Source of the DNA: Atopobiaceae bacterium
Lineage (GTDB): Bacteria > Actinomycetota > Coriobacteriia > Coriobacteriales > Atopobiaceae
Length of the DNA stretch: 64,000 nucleotides
Direction of reading: 5' to 3'
Assembly: GCA_017533825.1 (NCBI GenBank)
Contig: JAFWIE010000048.1
Coordinates: 62,001 to 126,000 of the forward strand
Of this stretch, positions 50,402-58,953 are shown piece by piece. Within the stretch, counting starts at the first letter, position 1; each line of letters starts with the position of its first letter. The translations under genes were made by a program, and so were the position numbers. The notes beneath the pieces were generated by a model that was not told the DNA's origin, searched no databases, and was given only the letters and a program-made list of their open reading frames with translations.

Positions 50402-51352
50402 ATGAACCAGCATAGACGCATCGTCATCTCACTCGGCGGACTGGCACTCGGCGACGAGGTGGGACAACAAATCGAGCGCGTCCGCCAGATCGCACCAGCC
50501 CTGCTCGACGTCATCCAAGCCGAGGACGAGGTGATCATCACTCATGGCAACGGGCCGCAGGTACACACCATCCAGCGCGCCTTCGCAGTCGCCTCAACCT
50601 CCGACGAAAAGGTCCCCGTCATCGACCTGCCTGAATGCGGCGCCATGAGCCAAGGATACATCGGGTATCACCTGCAGCAGGCGCTCGCCGCCGAGATGCA
50701 CAAGCGCGTGTACCGAGGCCACGTCGCCACCGTCGTGACCCAGATCGAAGTGGACGCCGACGACCCGAGCTTCGATCACCCCACCAAGGAGATCGGACCA
50801 CGCCTCACCAAGGAGCAGGCCGAGTCGCTGGCGCAGCAGGACCCCACCTTCAAGTTCGTAAGGAGCGGCACGGGCTACCGTCGCGTGGTCGCCAGCCCAC
50901 GGCCCCGCAAGGTCGTGGAGTACGAGAGCATCCTCAATCTCCTTGACAACGACTTTATCGTTATCGCTTGCGGAGGCGGCGGCATCCCTGTCGTGCGCGA
51001 CACCGACGACTACGGCTGCTACACGGGTGTTCCCGCCATCATCGAGAAGGACTGGGCGGCCGAGTTCCTCGGCGATAACTGCGACGCGGACCTCTTCGTC
51101 TTCCTAACGAACGTCGATTGCGTGTACCTCGGCTTTGGCACGCGGGGGCAGCAGCCCGTCGGCGACCTCACGGTCCGACAGGCGCGGGCATACGCGGACG
51201 CCGGCGAGTTCGGCACCGACTCCATGGAACCCAAGGTACGTGCGGCAATCCGCTTCTGCGAGGAACGTCCCGACCGTGAGTGCATCATCGGCTCCATTGT
51301 CCGCGCCGCGGACGTGGTGGCCGGCCGCTCTGGCACACGCATCCATTACTGA
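50402..51352 (+). CDS. arcC: Carbamate kinase, copy 2
   Basis: 316 residues, clearly a tandem duplicate of the preceding gene: long identical stretches such as CGAMSQGYIGYHLQQ and GYRRVVASPRPRK. It differs near the N-terminus (ISLGGLALGDE instead of IALGGNALGD) and around residues 235-255, where the substrate loops lie. The LGGN to LGGL change affects a normally conserved Asn, so activity may differ. AGCGAGAGGA precedes the ATG; a hairpin terminator follows. Confidence 0.9.
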   Translation: MNQHRRIVISLGGLALGDEVGQQIERVRQIAPALLDVIQAEDEVIITHGNGPQVHTIQRAFAVASTSDEKVPVIDLPECGAMSQGYIGYHLQQALAAEMHKRVYRGHVATVVTQIEVDADDPSFDHPTKEIGPRLTKEQAESLAQQDPTFKFVRSGTGYRRVVASPRPRKVVEYESILNLLDNDFIVIACGGGGIPVVRDTDDYGCYTGVPAIIEKDWAAEFLGDNCDADLFVFLTNVDCVYLGFGTRGQQPVGDLTVRQARAYADAGEFGTDSMEPKVRAAIRFCEERPDRECIIGSIVRAADVVAGRSGTRIHY

Positions 51353-51365
51353 ATCGGCAAGAAGA

Positions 51366-51402
51366 GAGGGGTAGCCCCTTCCTCATAGGAGGCTACCCCT
51401 TT
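51366..51402 (+). terminator. Terminator of the carbamate kinase pair
   Basis: AGGGGTAGCC pairs with GGCTACCCCT, followed by TTTT, 14 bases after the stop of the second carbamate kinase gene. Confidence 0.85.
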
Positions 51403-51611
51403 TGCGAGAATTCCTCATCGTGGCGCAATCGGCGTTCCCGTGCGCGCGTGCACGCCGGGCACATGCAGATCGGTTCCGCATCCAGTGCCTCGAGTGTACG
51501 CAGATTGCGAAGGCGCACACGCTCGCGCGCCTCAGCCTCTGCGGCGGCTTGCGCCCGAAGCGCAAGACCTTCCGAGAGCGTCATCCGCTTCCTACCAGCT
51601 CGTTTGGCCAT
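51393..51611 (-). CDS. Small basic protein with a Cys-pair motif
   Basis: 72 residues (MAKRAGRKRMTLSEGLALRA…), very Arg/Ala-rich and helical, with one C.CPAC cluster near residue 55. GAAGGTGG lies about 8 bases before the ATG at 51611. Its stop codon falls inside the terminator of the convergent carbamate kinase genes. It could be a small regulator, but no family is recognised and it may be spurious. Confidence 0.4.
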   Translation of the reverse strand: MAKRAGRKRMTLSEGLALRAQAAAEAEARERVRLRNLRTLEALDAEPICMCPACTRARERRLRHDEEFSQKG

Positions 51612-51720
51612 GCCATACCCACCTTCGCCAGCCCGGGCATCCTGGGCAGCCCAGGATGCCAACCAGCAGTATTATCCCTTCAAACCAGCGCCCAACGAAC
51701 CAGCGGCAGGACAATTCCGG

Positions 51721-52635
51721 CTAGTGCTCGCAGAGTTGCTCGCTGGTGGGAATGCCGGTCGTGGTAACGTCGACGGTCAGCTCGGCACGAGCACCGGCAA
51801 GCTCGATGGAAAGAGGCGCGTCCTCGGTAGCCGGCACGTCGCACGGTCCACCGTCACGCGAGAAGAGCAGCGTCCGGCGACCCAAGAGCCCCTTGGCATG
51901 CGCGCTAAACGCAGTTCCCTCCGTCACGTGCAGTATCGAGACGGCACCTATCTGGTTAAGGTCAAGCTTTCCGCGCACGTCGTCTGCCCAGGCCTCGACA
52001 TTGCCCGTGAGGTCAAGCTCCACGTGACCCTCGACGTCGGAAAGCAACACGTAGGTGACCTGGCCGCCCACCTCGACGTCCATGCGGACGTCCTTGATGG
52101 AGAGCACCTGCGCGTTGAGGGTGAGCTCGGCGGACTCGGAGAAGGCCGTGGGCACGTCGATAATGACGTCGAGCTCCCTGCGCAGCAACGCATCGGCAAT
52201 GACGCCCTGGTTTTGCGCACGGATGCTGAGGTTGCGCCCGCTGGTGTCGAGGTAGACCTTCACGGCGCGGTCTACATCATCGATCGTCTTGGAGACGAGT
52301 CGCACCTGCAGCTTCTCGGCAGTCGTCGTGCGAAGGCTGACGATACGCGCACAGCCGACCTCAAACTCGTAGTTCTTCTCGCGTTCGAGGTCGAATGCCG
52401 TGATGCTCTCGCAGGCCGTCTCGGGTGCGACTTGCGCCTCCACGCCAAAGAGCAGCTCGTCGGTCGTTACGCCAAAGACGCGGGCAAGCGCGGCGAGGTT
52501 CTCGATGTCGGGAGTTCCCGCACCCGTCTCCCACTTGGTGACCGCCTGACGAGACACGCCAAGTTTCTCTGCCAGCTTCTCCTGCGACCATCCCTGCTGG
52601 TTCCTGAGGTCCTTGATCTTTTGCGACACGTTCAT
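51721..52635 (-). CDS. XRE regulator with DUF4097-like C-terminal domain
   Basis: 304 residues. N-terminal XRE helix-turn-helix (MNVSQKIKDLRNQQGWSQEKLAEKLGVSRQAVTKWE, residues 1-60). The rest is a repetitive beta solenoid of the kind seen in DUF4097-type proteins (for example GVIADALLRRELDVIIDVP, …LSDVEGHVELDLTGNV), which usually sits in envelope-stress proteins. No transmembrane helix is present, so it is cytosolic. AAAGGAG precedes the ATG. Confidence 0.75.
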   Translation of the reverse strand: MNVSQKIKDLRNQQGWSQEKLAEKLGVSRQAVTKWETGAGTPDIENLAALARVFGVTTDELLFGVEAQVAPETACESITAFDLEREKNYEFEVGCARIVSLRTTTAEKLQVRLVSKTIDDVDRAVKVYLDTSGRNLSIRAQNQGVIADALLRRELDVIIDVPTAFSESAELTLNAQVLSIKDVRMDVEVGGQVTYVLLSDVEGHVELDLTGNVEAWADDVRGKLDLNQIGAVSILHVTEGTAFSAHAKGLLGRRTLLFSRDGGPCDVPATEDAPLSIELAGARAELTVDVTTTGIPTSEQLCEH

Positions 52636-53011
52636 GGTCGTACTCCTTTCGCTTTGTCGACCGCAGTTGCTGAGACCATCCTCAGCCAAGTGCGCCGTAG
52701 CAGCTAGCAACAGGTGTAGACATTGGGCAAAGTACTCGCTACGCATCGTAGCATCAGTGGGTGGAAGCGATGGTGGCCGCAACACCCGTCACGTGGAGAC
52801 TGCTTTTTTACTGACTGCTCTTGGTGGAGTCGAGTTTCCTTAGGTCGACCTACTCTCTTTTACTGTTGTATACTGTTCGCCCCATGCCGGCATGACAAAG
52901 AACGCTATCGTGCGGGGCCTTCCTCAATCGACCGCTCAGCGAGACAGGTCGTACGCGCGAGCAAAACAGCCGAAGAGACGCGACAGGCGTCCGCGGGGAG
53001 GAAGCCATACC
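52636..53011. other. Divergent promoter region
   Basis: 376 bases between the XRE regulator and the phosphoesterase gene. The plus strand has TATACT at 52869-52874, a possible -10 for the phosphoesterase with a leader of about 130 bases. No repeat or RNA fold was recognised. Confidence 0.35.
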
Positions 53012-53797
53012 ATGGCCATTTACGTTACCGGCGACATACACGGAGGCGGGCTTGCACCACGGGATCGTTGCCTGCAATCCTCGGTCGGTCCGGTGAGCGA
53101 CGCCGACACCCTCGTCATCTGCGGTGACGTCGCCTGTCTGTGGACCACACGACCGGCCGACCTACCAACCCTGTCCCCCCACGACGTTGGCGTGCTCGCG
53201 GGACTGACGTCGCTGCCGTGGCGCGTCCTGTTCGTCGACGGCAACCATGACGCCCATCCCACGCTGGAAGCTATCCCAAGGAAGAGGCTCTTCGGCGGCG
53301 AGGTCGGCATAGTGCGCGAGGAGGACGCGCGGCACCGCGGCGTCTATCACTTACGCCGCGGCGAGGTATACGACATACCAGATGGCGAGGGGGCGTCCGT
53401 GCGCGTATTCGCGATGGGCGGCGCCAACTCCGTCGACCGCCAACGGCGCACCGAGGGCGTGGACTGGTGGCCGAGCGAGGTGCCCTCCGCGCTGCAGATC
53501 ATGCACGGGGAGGGCAGGCTTCGGAACCTGGGCTGGGAGGTGGATTACGTAATCACACACGAGGCGTCGCGTATGGCCCGGAGAAGGGCTCGCAGCGAGG
53601 GACTGCTTCCGACGCCCCCGCACGAAGACCGACTCATGGCCTGGTTCGACAGCGTGGAGGAGAGGCTTTCCTTCCGCCGTTGGTACATGGGCCACTATCA
53701 CCGGGACCTAGACCTCGACGAACGCCACACGATTCTATACCACCGACTCGTAAGAATCGGGGAGCCGGCGATCAGCAACGGCAACTCACGCGACTAG
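53012..53797 (+). CDS. Calcineurin-like metallophosphoesterase
   Basis: 261 residues. Motifs in order: TGDIHG (residues 6-11), CGDVACLW, DGNHDAHP, VITHEAS and GHYHRDLD, the five metal-binding blocks of calcineurin-like phosphoesterases. Substrate unknown; the family includes nucleotidases and diadenosine hydrolases. GGGGAGGAAG lies 6-12 bases before the ATG. Its last 12 bases overlap the convergent DUF1295 gene. Confidence 0.88.
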   Translation: MAIYVTGDIHGGGLAPRDRCLQSSVGPVSDADTLVICGDVACLWTTRPADLPTLSPHDVGVLAGLTSLPWRVLFVDGNHDAHPTLEAIPRKRLFGGEVGIVREEDARHRGVYHLRRGEVYDIPDGEGASVRVFAMGGANSVDRQRRTEGVDWWPSEVPSALQIMHGEGRLRNLGWEVDYVITHEASRMARRRARSEGLLPTPPHEDRLMAWFDSVEERLSFRRWYMGHYHRDLDLDERHTILYHRLVRIGEPAISNGNSRD

Positions 53798-54580
53798 CCA
53801 TTTGTACTTTGCGACGCTGTAGAGGGGAACGAACGGAATCATGATGGGCGTCGTCTTTGCGTAGCGTCGGTATTCCGGGTCGTTGCCGTACGACTTGTTC
53901 TGGCGAATCTCCAGCCTGCGAGCCCCACCAAACATGACGTAGATGATGCCGACGTAGCCGACGAGAGCCGCAATCCACTGCAAGGGACCGGAGTAAATCG
54001 TGATGCCACCCACGAACACACCCGTCCAGAACAACATCTCGCCAAAGTAGTTTGGGCAGCGGACGATGCGGAACAGCCCTGTGTCGACGAACCGCCTGGG
54101 GTTCGCCTTCTTCGCAGCGTTCTTCTGCAGGTCGGCCGCGGTTTCCACGATGAGGCCCACGACGCTGATGAGCAGGCCGACCACCAGCAGGGCGTCGGTT
54201 CCAGAGCCGTTGGCGAACCGAAAGATAACGGGCGAGGTCTCGCAGGCATACAGGAGGGCAGCGCTGATCCAGATGGCGCACTTGGCGGCCATGCTCATGC
54301 CGTCACCGCTCTTGATTTCGTTCTTCATCTTGGAGTTATAGCTCGAGGACCGCAGCTCCCTATACGTGAGATACCCCCCGAGCCTAAGGCCGTACGCAAC
54401 GAGCAGGGCGCACGCGCACGCCGTGCCTGCGGTAAGCTGCCCGCGCCCGGCGATGAGCAGCGCCACGCCAATCGCCGCGACCGAGAAGCCGTAGCCAATC
54501 GAGATGAACCAGACGTACTTCTTGAAGCCGACGCTGCTAAACACAAGCGCGACGACAAACATGCCCAGAAACAAAAGCAT
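53786..54580 (-). CDS. DUF1295 / steroid 5-alpha-reductase-like membrane protein
   Basis: 264 residues with six or so membrane helices and the C-terminal signature NPRRFVDTGLFRIVRCPNYFGEMLFWTGVF, then PEYRRYAKTTP. This is the ICMT/steroid-reductase-like fold of the DUF1295 family. Its activity is unknown; relatives reduce or methylate lipids. It lies 24 bases after the preceding gene on the same strand, a probable operon. Confidence 0.8.
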   Translation of the reverse strand: MLLFLGMFVVALVFSSVGFKKYVWFISIGYGFSVAAIGVALLIAGRGQLTAGTACACALLVAYGLRLGGYLTYRELRSSSYNSKMKNEIKSGDGMSMAAKCAIWISAALLYACETSPVIFRFANGSGTDALLVVGLLISVVGLIVETAADLQKNAAKKANPRRFVDTGLFRIVRCPNYFGEMLFWTGVFVGGITIYSGPLQWIAALVGYVGIIYVMFGGARRLEIRQNKSYGNDPEYRRYAKTTPIMIPFVPLYSVAKYKWLVA

Positions 54581-54604
54581 GCCACACCTCCAAACGAGAC
54601 TGCG

Positions 54605-55288
54605 TTATTCGGATGGGTTGACCCCGTACATGTACCGCAAGATGAGGCGCCTCGCCGTCTGCTCGCCAAAGAGTTTGGTTACCTGGTCGACCGCAGGCCC
54701 GCCCTCCTCAAACAGCCTCTCGGCGAAGGCTTGGACCTTCGCCGCCTTCTCCGCCGGATTGCAGGCCGGGGCAGCCGCAAGCAGCTCGACGTAGACCGTC
54801 AGGTAGTCCTGGGCGGCACGCGACATGCGCTCCGTCAGCCCCCTGCCCTTCTTGTGAAACGAGCAGGGGTACAGGATGCCGTCATACCAGTGGGGGTCTC
54901 CGGCGGGAGCGTCAGGCAGGTCCGCATATCGATCGCGGGCGAACTCGAATGCCTCATGGCACTCATCCGGCCACGGTTGCAGCTGCGTGTCGTACAGCTC
55001 AGCTATCTGGGTTTCAATCCCGAATGCCTTCACCCAGTCCAGGTTGAACAGCGGGAAATCGACGTCCGTCGGGGCGACAACGACGGTCTCCATGCGCATC
55101 AGCCCAAGAAACGCAGCCATCTGCATGACGCAGAGGTGGCCGACCCCCGGGATTTCCCAGCCCTCGGTCTCGAACGTCATGCCCTTTGCAGAGAGGCATG
55201 CGTCTGCCCCCAGGTCCTCCTGCTTCAACGCATAGGTGCGACCCAGCGCGGCAAGCACGCTGTCGCGAAGCGTCGTTCGTTTCGCCAT
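54605..55288 (-). CDS. Uncharacterised protein, weakly similar to bilin reductases
   Basis: About 227 residues starting MAKRTTLRDSVLAALG, with GGGAGG upstream of the ATG. The segment TDVDFPLFNLDWVKAFG…AELYDT and the C-terminal LFGEQTARRLILRYMYGV recall ferredoxin-dependent bilin reductases (D.P.FG.D.V…DL and Y…FG…YLF), but the similarity is faint. Two Cys and several His residues are scattered. Co-oriented and closely spaced with the DUF1295 gene. Treat the bilin idea as a hypothesis. Confidence 0.45.
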   Translation of the reverse strand: MAKRTTLRDSVLAALGRTYALKQEDLGADACLSAKGMTFETEGWEIPGVGHLCVMQMAAFLGLMRMETVVVAPTDVDFPLFNLDWVKAFGIETQIAELYDTQLQPWPDECHEAFEFARDRYADLPDAPAGDPHWYDGILYPCSFHKKGRGLTERMSRAAQDYLTVYVELLAAAPACNPAEKAAKVQAFAERLFEEGGPAVDQVTKLFGEQTARRLILRYMYGVNPSE

Positions 55289-55691
55289 AAACGCCTCCCT
55301 GATTCCATGGGCACCTGTCGCCACATAATCTTTTGACCGTAACGGTAATTGTACCCGCCGCGTGTCTCGGCGTCGTGTGATTTGCAAGATCGGATCCGAT
55401 TGTCTCCGCTTCCCTCCCTCGAGATTTATCCGTACGCATAAATCTATACGCGAGGCTTGGGGCAGTCCCTTTCGTCTCACGAAAAACGCGCACCCCCCTT
55501 GTGGAGGCGCGCGGTCGCACGTGGTGGAGGCGCGGAAAACGGACGTTCGCTTCGCTCGAACCCCCGGCTGCGCGACTCCCGCTGCGAGGGCGCGCTAGGG
55601 GCTCTCATCCGTAGGTGTGTACCACGCCCGGCACGCTAGAGATGGCCGAAAGGGGCCTGGTCCCGATCGCCACTCTTTCCCCTGTCGCCCA
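55289..55691. other. Intergenic region with terminator
   Basis: 403 bases, GC-rich. It contains the terminator at 55482-55513. A stretch at 55515-55580 has a tRNA-like tail on the minus strand (…GGTTCGA…CCTCCACCA) but no matching 5' acceptor arm. No gene is supported. Confidence 0.5.
55482..55513 (-). terminator. Intrinsic terminator
   Basis: On the minus strand CGCGCGCCTCC pairs with GGGGGGTGCGCG over ACAA, followed by five Ts. It would end transcripts from the broken leader-peptide gene before the bilin-reductase-like operon. Confidence 0.75.
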
Positions 55692-56068
55692 CTAGCCCTG
55701 TTTTCCGTCGAGCATGCGGTGCATCTTGGCGCGCTCTCCGGCTATACTGTGATCATAAAAGTATGATGTGCAATGATCTACAGGCAGGGCCACGAATGGG
55801 ATGAGCTTCAGCTCATATGCCATAATCGCGACCCTAAGCTCGATGCCGTTTGCATACGACTCGACCAGATTCCAATAGACATCTATCTCCTCGTGCGTCG
55901 GCGGGATGACCACCTGTTGCCGCCGCCACTCACGACATCCAGCTCCTCCAGGCTGAGCTCCTTCGGCTCGCCCACGGCCTCCCGGATCACGGCCGCCTTC
56001 TCTTCCGCGGACTCGGCCTCCTCCATGCGCTTCCTCTGGTCTTCGGTCAGGTTCAGCCACTCGCTCAT
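55692..56068 (-). pseudogene. Double-glycine-leader protein, family member B (frameshifted)
   Basis: Starts MSEWLNLTEDQRKRMEEAES and reaches ELSLEELDVVSGGG, then the frame breaks: in frame it ends after 13 more residues (NRWSSRRRTRR). One frame over, the protein continues QQVVIPPTHEEIDVYWNLVE… to a stop at 55692. That matches the post-GGG part of member A (YWIPQTKEEMERTLKF…). One base lost near 55915 explains it. The leader is strikingly similar to that of member A over 45 residues. A short functional peptide is the alternative. GAGGAC lies 8 bases before the ATG. Confidence 0.6.
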
Positions 56069-56505
56069 CGCACGTCCTCTTCGTGTGCTCGTATGTTGCA
56101 ATTATCACTGCAAGGTATTCGTTGGCACGCGCGATATGTCTCAGCCATTCTCCCAATCCGCCGCATGTGTGACGAAACGCACGTTTCGCGCACGGAAACG
56201 TACGGCTCAGCAGCAGCGGATCCTCCCTGCGAATCTACTCGTCGAGCGACCGGCCGTTGGAGATGTGTGCATGCTCGGCACATAAAAGCCTCGGAACCAA
56301 GCATTTATCGCTCGGCTCCGAGGCTATCAACGAGTGCGAACTTCGGCTCCGGAAGGAAGCCGAGTCCCACCCTTCGTACACAGGTGGAGCTGAATTCCTT
56401 TAGGTCGAACACGTGCCAGCCTCGTCCTACGGCCCGCAAATGAGCTCGGACCGTCCCGGCGCGAAAGTATGACGCTCATTTGGCAGTCGCGCATCAAGGT
56501 TTGTG
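56069..56505. other. Intergenic region upstream of leader-peptide gene B
   Basis: 437 bases. Contains the terminator of the ATPase gene (56284-56325) and a small TCGGCT/AGCCGA hairpin near 56343-56363. The rest shows no gene. Confidence 0.5.
56284..56325 (-). terminator. Terminator after the ATPase gene
   Basis: On the minus strand AGCCTCGGA pairs with TCCGAGGCT, followed by TTTTATG. It lies about 180 bases past the stop of the ATPase gene. Confidence 0.65.
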
Positions 56506-57927
56506 CTAGTCCGCAAAGAGGTCATCTGCCGTCACGACTGATTGGACCATGCCCGAGTATGCGTTTTGTCTCAGACCATATGTCGTTACAATGGTCATAT
56601 GTATAGAGTCCCTACTCTTCGTAAGCTGTCGGAAGTCAGTCGCTTTATGGCGCAGCGACTCGTCGATTGCCTTGGTCACCATAAAGGCGTCCCGTGCATA
56701 CTTCATCTCGCAAAGATTCGTAACGTGGTCTCTCCTTGCAATGACGAGATCTATCTGGCTGCCGTATATGCCGTTTTCAGCGTCGGACTTACATGACCAC
56801 GAGCAAACCTCCGTAAGCACCCCGCTGATGCCAAGCGCCCGCTTTATCTGCGGCACATGCTCCAAGCAAACGCGCTCGAACGCCAAGCCGCACCACGCAT
56901 TACGAAGTCCCGAATCGGTCATACGCTCCCAAAAGAACTCGTCTTTGTCCCCGTCCGCGAGGAACTTGTAGTGAAACAGAGTAAAGTTATCCACGAGCTG
57001 ATAGAGCGCATCGCGCTGTTTTTTCCCGTACGCACGATACCTTCGCAAGAACCCGCAGCTCTCGAGCTCTCCAAGCTTCTTGGTGAGCGCCCCCGAATCG
57101 GCCAGCGACGTTGAGGCGAGAATCTCCTCCCTGGTCATGCCGGCCTTACGCCTTGCCAGACCAGACACGATGGTGAGGTAATCTGATGGGTGTTTGAACA
57201 GCGAAGAAAAGAGGTATTCGAACTCCCTCTTGAGGGGTGCGTCCCTCGCAAAGAAGATGGCGTCGATGTTTTGGGCGAGGCTTTTACCCCTTTGAAGGAA
57301 ATCCCAGTAGAACGGAATCCCACCCATCACCATATAGCACTCAAGAATCTGATACCTATTCATTTCAATACCCTTGGACGTAAGCAGGAGCTCACATTCG
57401 CGCAAGGTAAACGGATGCAGATGAATTTGCCTGGTTAGCCTGTTGTACAGCCCCCCCTTGTTGTGGATAATCTTGCTCAGCATCCATGAGGTTGCGGAAG
57501 CGCATACGATGAGCACGATATCCTTACGCGCCGATGCCCATCCGTTCCAGAAGCTCTCGACAGCCGTAATGAGTCCGCTTTTGGGCGTATCCATCCACGA
57601 GAGCTCGTCAATGAATATAATTTTTTTCCCATCGGGTGCTGTTCGGATGAGCTCCTTGAGAAGGCTGAAGGCTTCAAGCCAGCTCTTTGGTTGAGAGAAG
57701 TCCCTCATTCCCGCATCCCTCAACGATTCGGAAAAGGCAAACAATTGTTCTCGTAATCCGCCGTCGGCAAGGCCAGCGTGCTGAAAGGTAAACTGGTATT
57801 GGAAGCTTTCTCGTATGAGGAGTGTCTTTCCAACTCGTCTCCTGCCGTATACGGCAACGAACTGAGAATACTCTTCGTCAATGGTTGACCGTAGCAGCTG
57901 CACCTCTTGTTCACGAGCAACGAACAT
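56506..57927 (-). CDS. Archaeal-type ATPase with C-terminal nuclease-like domain (DUF234)
   Basis: 473 residues. AAA domain: Walker A YGRRRVGKTLLI, Walker B IIFIDELSWMD, sensor VLIVCASATSWM and LHPFTLRECELLL. A winged-helix segment (GMTREEILASTSLADSGALTKKLGELE) follows, then a C-terminal DUF234-type PD-(D/E)XK-like domain with GSQIDLVIARRDHVTNLCEMKYA (D…E-x-K). Common in bacteroides, clostridia and coriobacteria; role unclear, possibly toxin-, mobile-element- or defence-related. ATG at 57927 has GAGGAG upstream. AT-richer than its surroundings, so possibly acquired. Confidence 0.85.
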   Translation of the reverse strand: MFVAREQEVQLLRSTIDEEYSQFVAVYGRRRVGKTLLIRESFQYQFTFQHAGLADGGLREQLFAFSESLRDAGMRDFSQPKSWLEAFSLLKELIRTAPDGKKIIFIDELSWMDTPKSGLITAVESFWNGWASARKDIVLIVCASATSWMLSKIIHNKGGLYNRLTRQIHLHPFTLRECELLLTSKGIEMNRYQILECYMVMGGIPFYWDFLQRGKSLAQNIDAIFFARDAPLKREFEYLFSSLFKHPSDYLTIVSGLARRKAGMTREEILASTSLADSGALTKKLGELESCGFLRRYRAYGKKQRDALYQLVDNFTLFHYKFLADGDKDEFFWERMTDSGLRNAWCGLAFERVCLEHVPQIKRALGISGVLTEVCSWSCKSDAENGIYGSQIDLVIARRDHVTNLCEMKYARDAFMVTKAIDESLRHKATDFRQLTKSRDSIHMTIVTTYGLRQNAYSGMVQSVVTADDLFAD

Positions 57928-58106
57928 GTCTGTCTCCTCATAATTCACGGTAAGTCAACGAAAGAACTCGTTACCGTAAATTATAGCGTCATTGAGCATG
58001 GCACCCATGTCGTGGAACAATGTTTGCTCGGAATTGTATCGTGATAGCAGTCCCAGTTCCTGGTTCCAGAAAATCCGAATTCGTTCCATGGACGTAAGCT
58101 CCAACA

Positions 58107-58134
58107 AAAAAATGCGCCCCTTTCGGAGCGCATG
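58107..58134 (-). terminator. tmRNA terminator
   Basis: On the minus strand ATGCGCTCC-gaaa-GGGGCGCAT followed by seven Ts, eight bases after the mature tmRNA 3' end. Confidence 0.92.
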
Positions 58135-58141
58135 TTGCTTG

Positions 58142-58509
58142 TGGTGGAGGTGCGGAGAATCGAACTCCGGTCCAAAGCACATCCCTGGCAGGTTTCTCCA
58201 AGCTCAGTCACCAGTTAGAGTTTGGGAGCTTCGCACCTGTTGACCCGCGCTCAGCGCCCTAGCCGGTTCAATCTTTTCGTACGGCATACCGACCACGTCC
58301 GCACGAGCATCTCCCTTAAATGACGCGTCCACGGTGGCAGGAGAAACCTCCGCTTCAGCGGCTGCTATCTAATTAAGCAGCGAGAGCCAACTGGGGCTCA
58401 AAAGCGTTATCGTTGTCAATTCAATTTGACAGGACCCCTGTTTAACGTGGCGAGGAGACCACGGCTTGCTTCCCACCTCAAACGTACCCTGTCGAAACCA
58501 GTCACCCCC
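58142..58509 (-). ncRNA. ssrA: tmRNA
   Basis: About 368 bases. The 5' end GGGGGTGACTGGTTTCGACA and the 3' end GAGTTCGATTCTCCGCACCT then CCACCA form the tRNA-like domain with the T-loop GTTCGATTC. The internal reading frame gives a tag ending DNDNAFEPQLALAA, then TAA (stop at 58373-58375). It rescues stalled ribosomes together with SmpB, encoded 1 kb upstream on the same strand. CCA is encoded. Confidence 0.96.
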
Positions 58510-58557
58510 AAAAAAAGAACAGGCCGTGCGTACTTATACCCACACGGCCCGCACGCT
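58510..58557 (-). terminator. Terminator between rubredoxin and tmRNA genes
   Basis: On the minus strand GGCCGTG pairs with CACGGCC and a run of seven Ts follows at 58510-58516, right before the tmRNA 5' end. The tmRNA promoter is therefore inside or just upstream of this hairpin; TATAAG in its loop is a candidate -10. Confidence 0.7.
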
Positions 58558-58583
58558 AAACACTTCGGGTAATGCCGATACCG

Positions 58584-58724
58584 TTAGTCCTCGACGGGCT
58601 CAAACATGTCGGCGCCAACACCGCAAACCTCGCACACGAAGTCCTCGGGCAGCTCGGGGGTATCGACCTCAACCTCATAGCCACAAACGGTGCACACGAA
58701 CTTGTACGTCTTCTCCTCGGCCAT
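58584..58724 (-). CDS. Rubredoxin
   Basis: 46 residues: [20 protein letters not shown], then a second half with [26 protein letters not shown]. The two C-x-x-C-G knuckles bind one iron. Residues D and F before the second knuckle fit rubredoxins. AAGGGAGG lies 6 bases before the ATG. It is a one-electron carrier in the cytoplasm, probably for oxygen or peroxide detoxification with the flavoprotein encoded 230 bases upstream on the same strand. Confidence 0.92.
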   Translation of the reverse strand: MAEEKTYKFVCTVCGYEVEVDTPELPEDFVCEVCGVGADMFEPVED

Positions 58725-58871
58725 GCCTGGCCTCCCTTCTCTTTGTTGCGGAAATCCCCATTCCGCACCACTTACAGCAGCTTACCACATTCGTCATTCG
58801 GAATGCAGGCGCGCGGCGAGAGGCGTCTTGAGACCGGGCGTTGATGCCATCTGGGGAACAGCCACGAGGAG

Positions 58872-58911
58872 ACGGTCCCCCGGTGGCCACCTAGGGACCG
58901 TTCCCGAACGG
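58872..58911. repeat. Palindromic intergenic element
   Basis: ACGGTCCC-cc-GGTGGCCACC-ta-GGGACCGT (58872-58901) is a nested palindrome, followed by CCGTTC-cc-GAACGG (58898-58911). It lies between flavin reductase and rubredoxin genes and resembles the GGGGACAGTCCCC elements near pgi. Terminator or REP-like element. Confidence 0.6.
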
Positions 58912-58953
58912 CCACCACAATGGCCGCCACTCTTGCCTCGTTTGCCCGTCGCG

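Noticed and set aside
55515..55580. Possible tRNA on the minus strand
   Set aside because: A GGTTCGA-like T-loop and a CCTCCACCA tail are present, but there is no pairing 5' acceptor strand, D-arm or anticodon stem.
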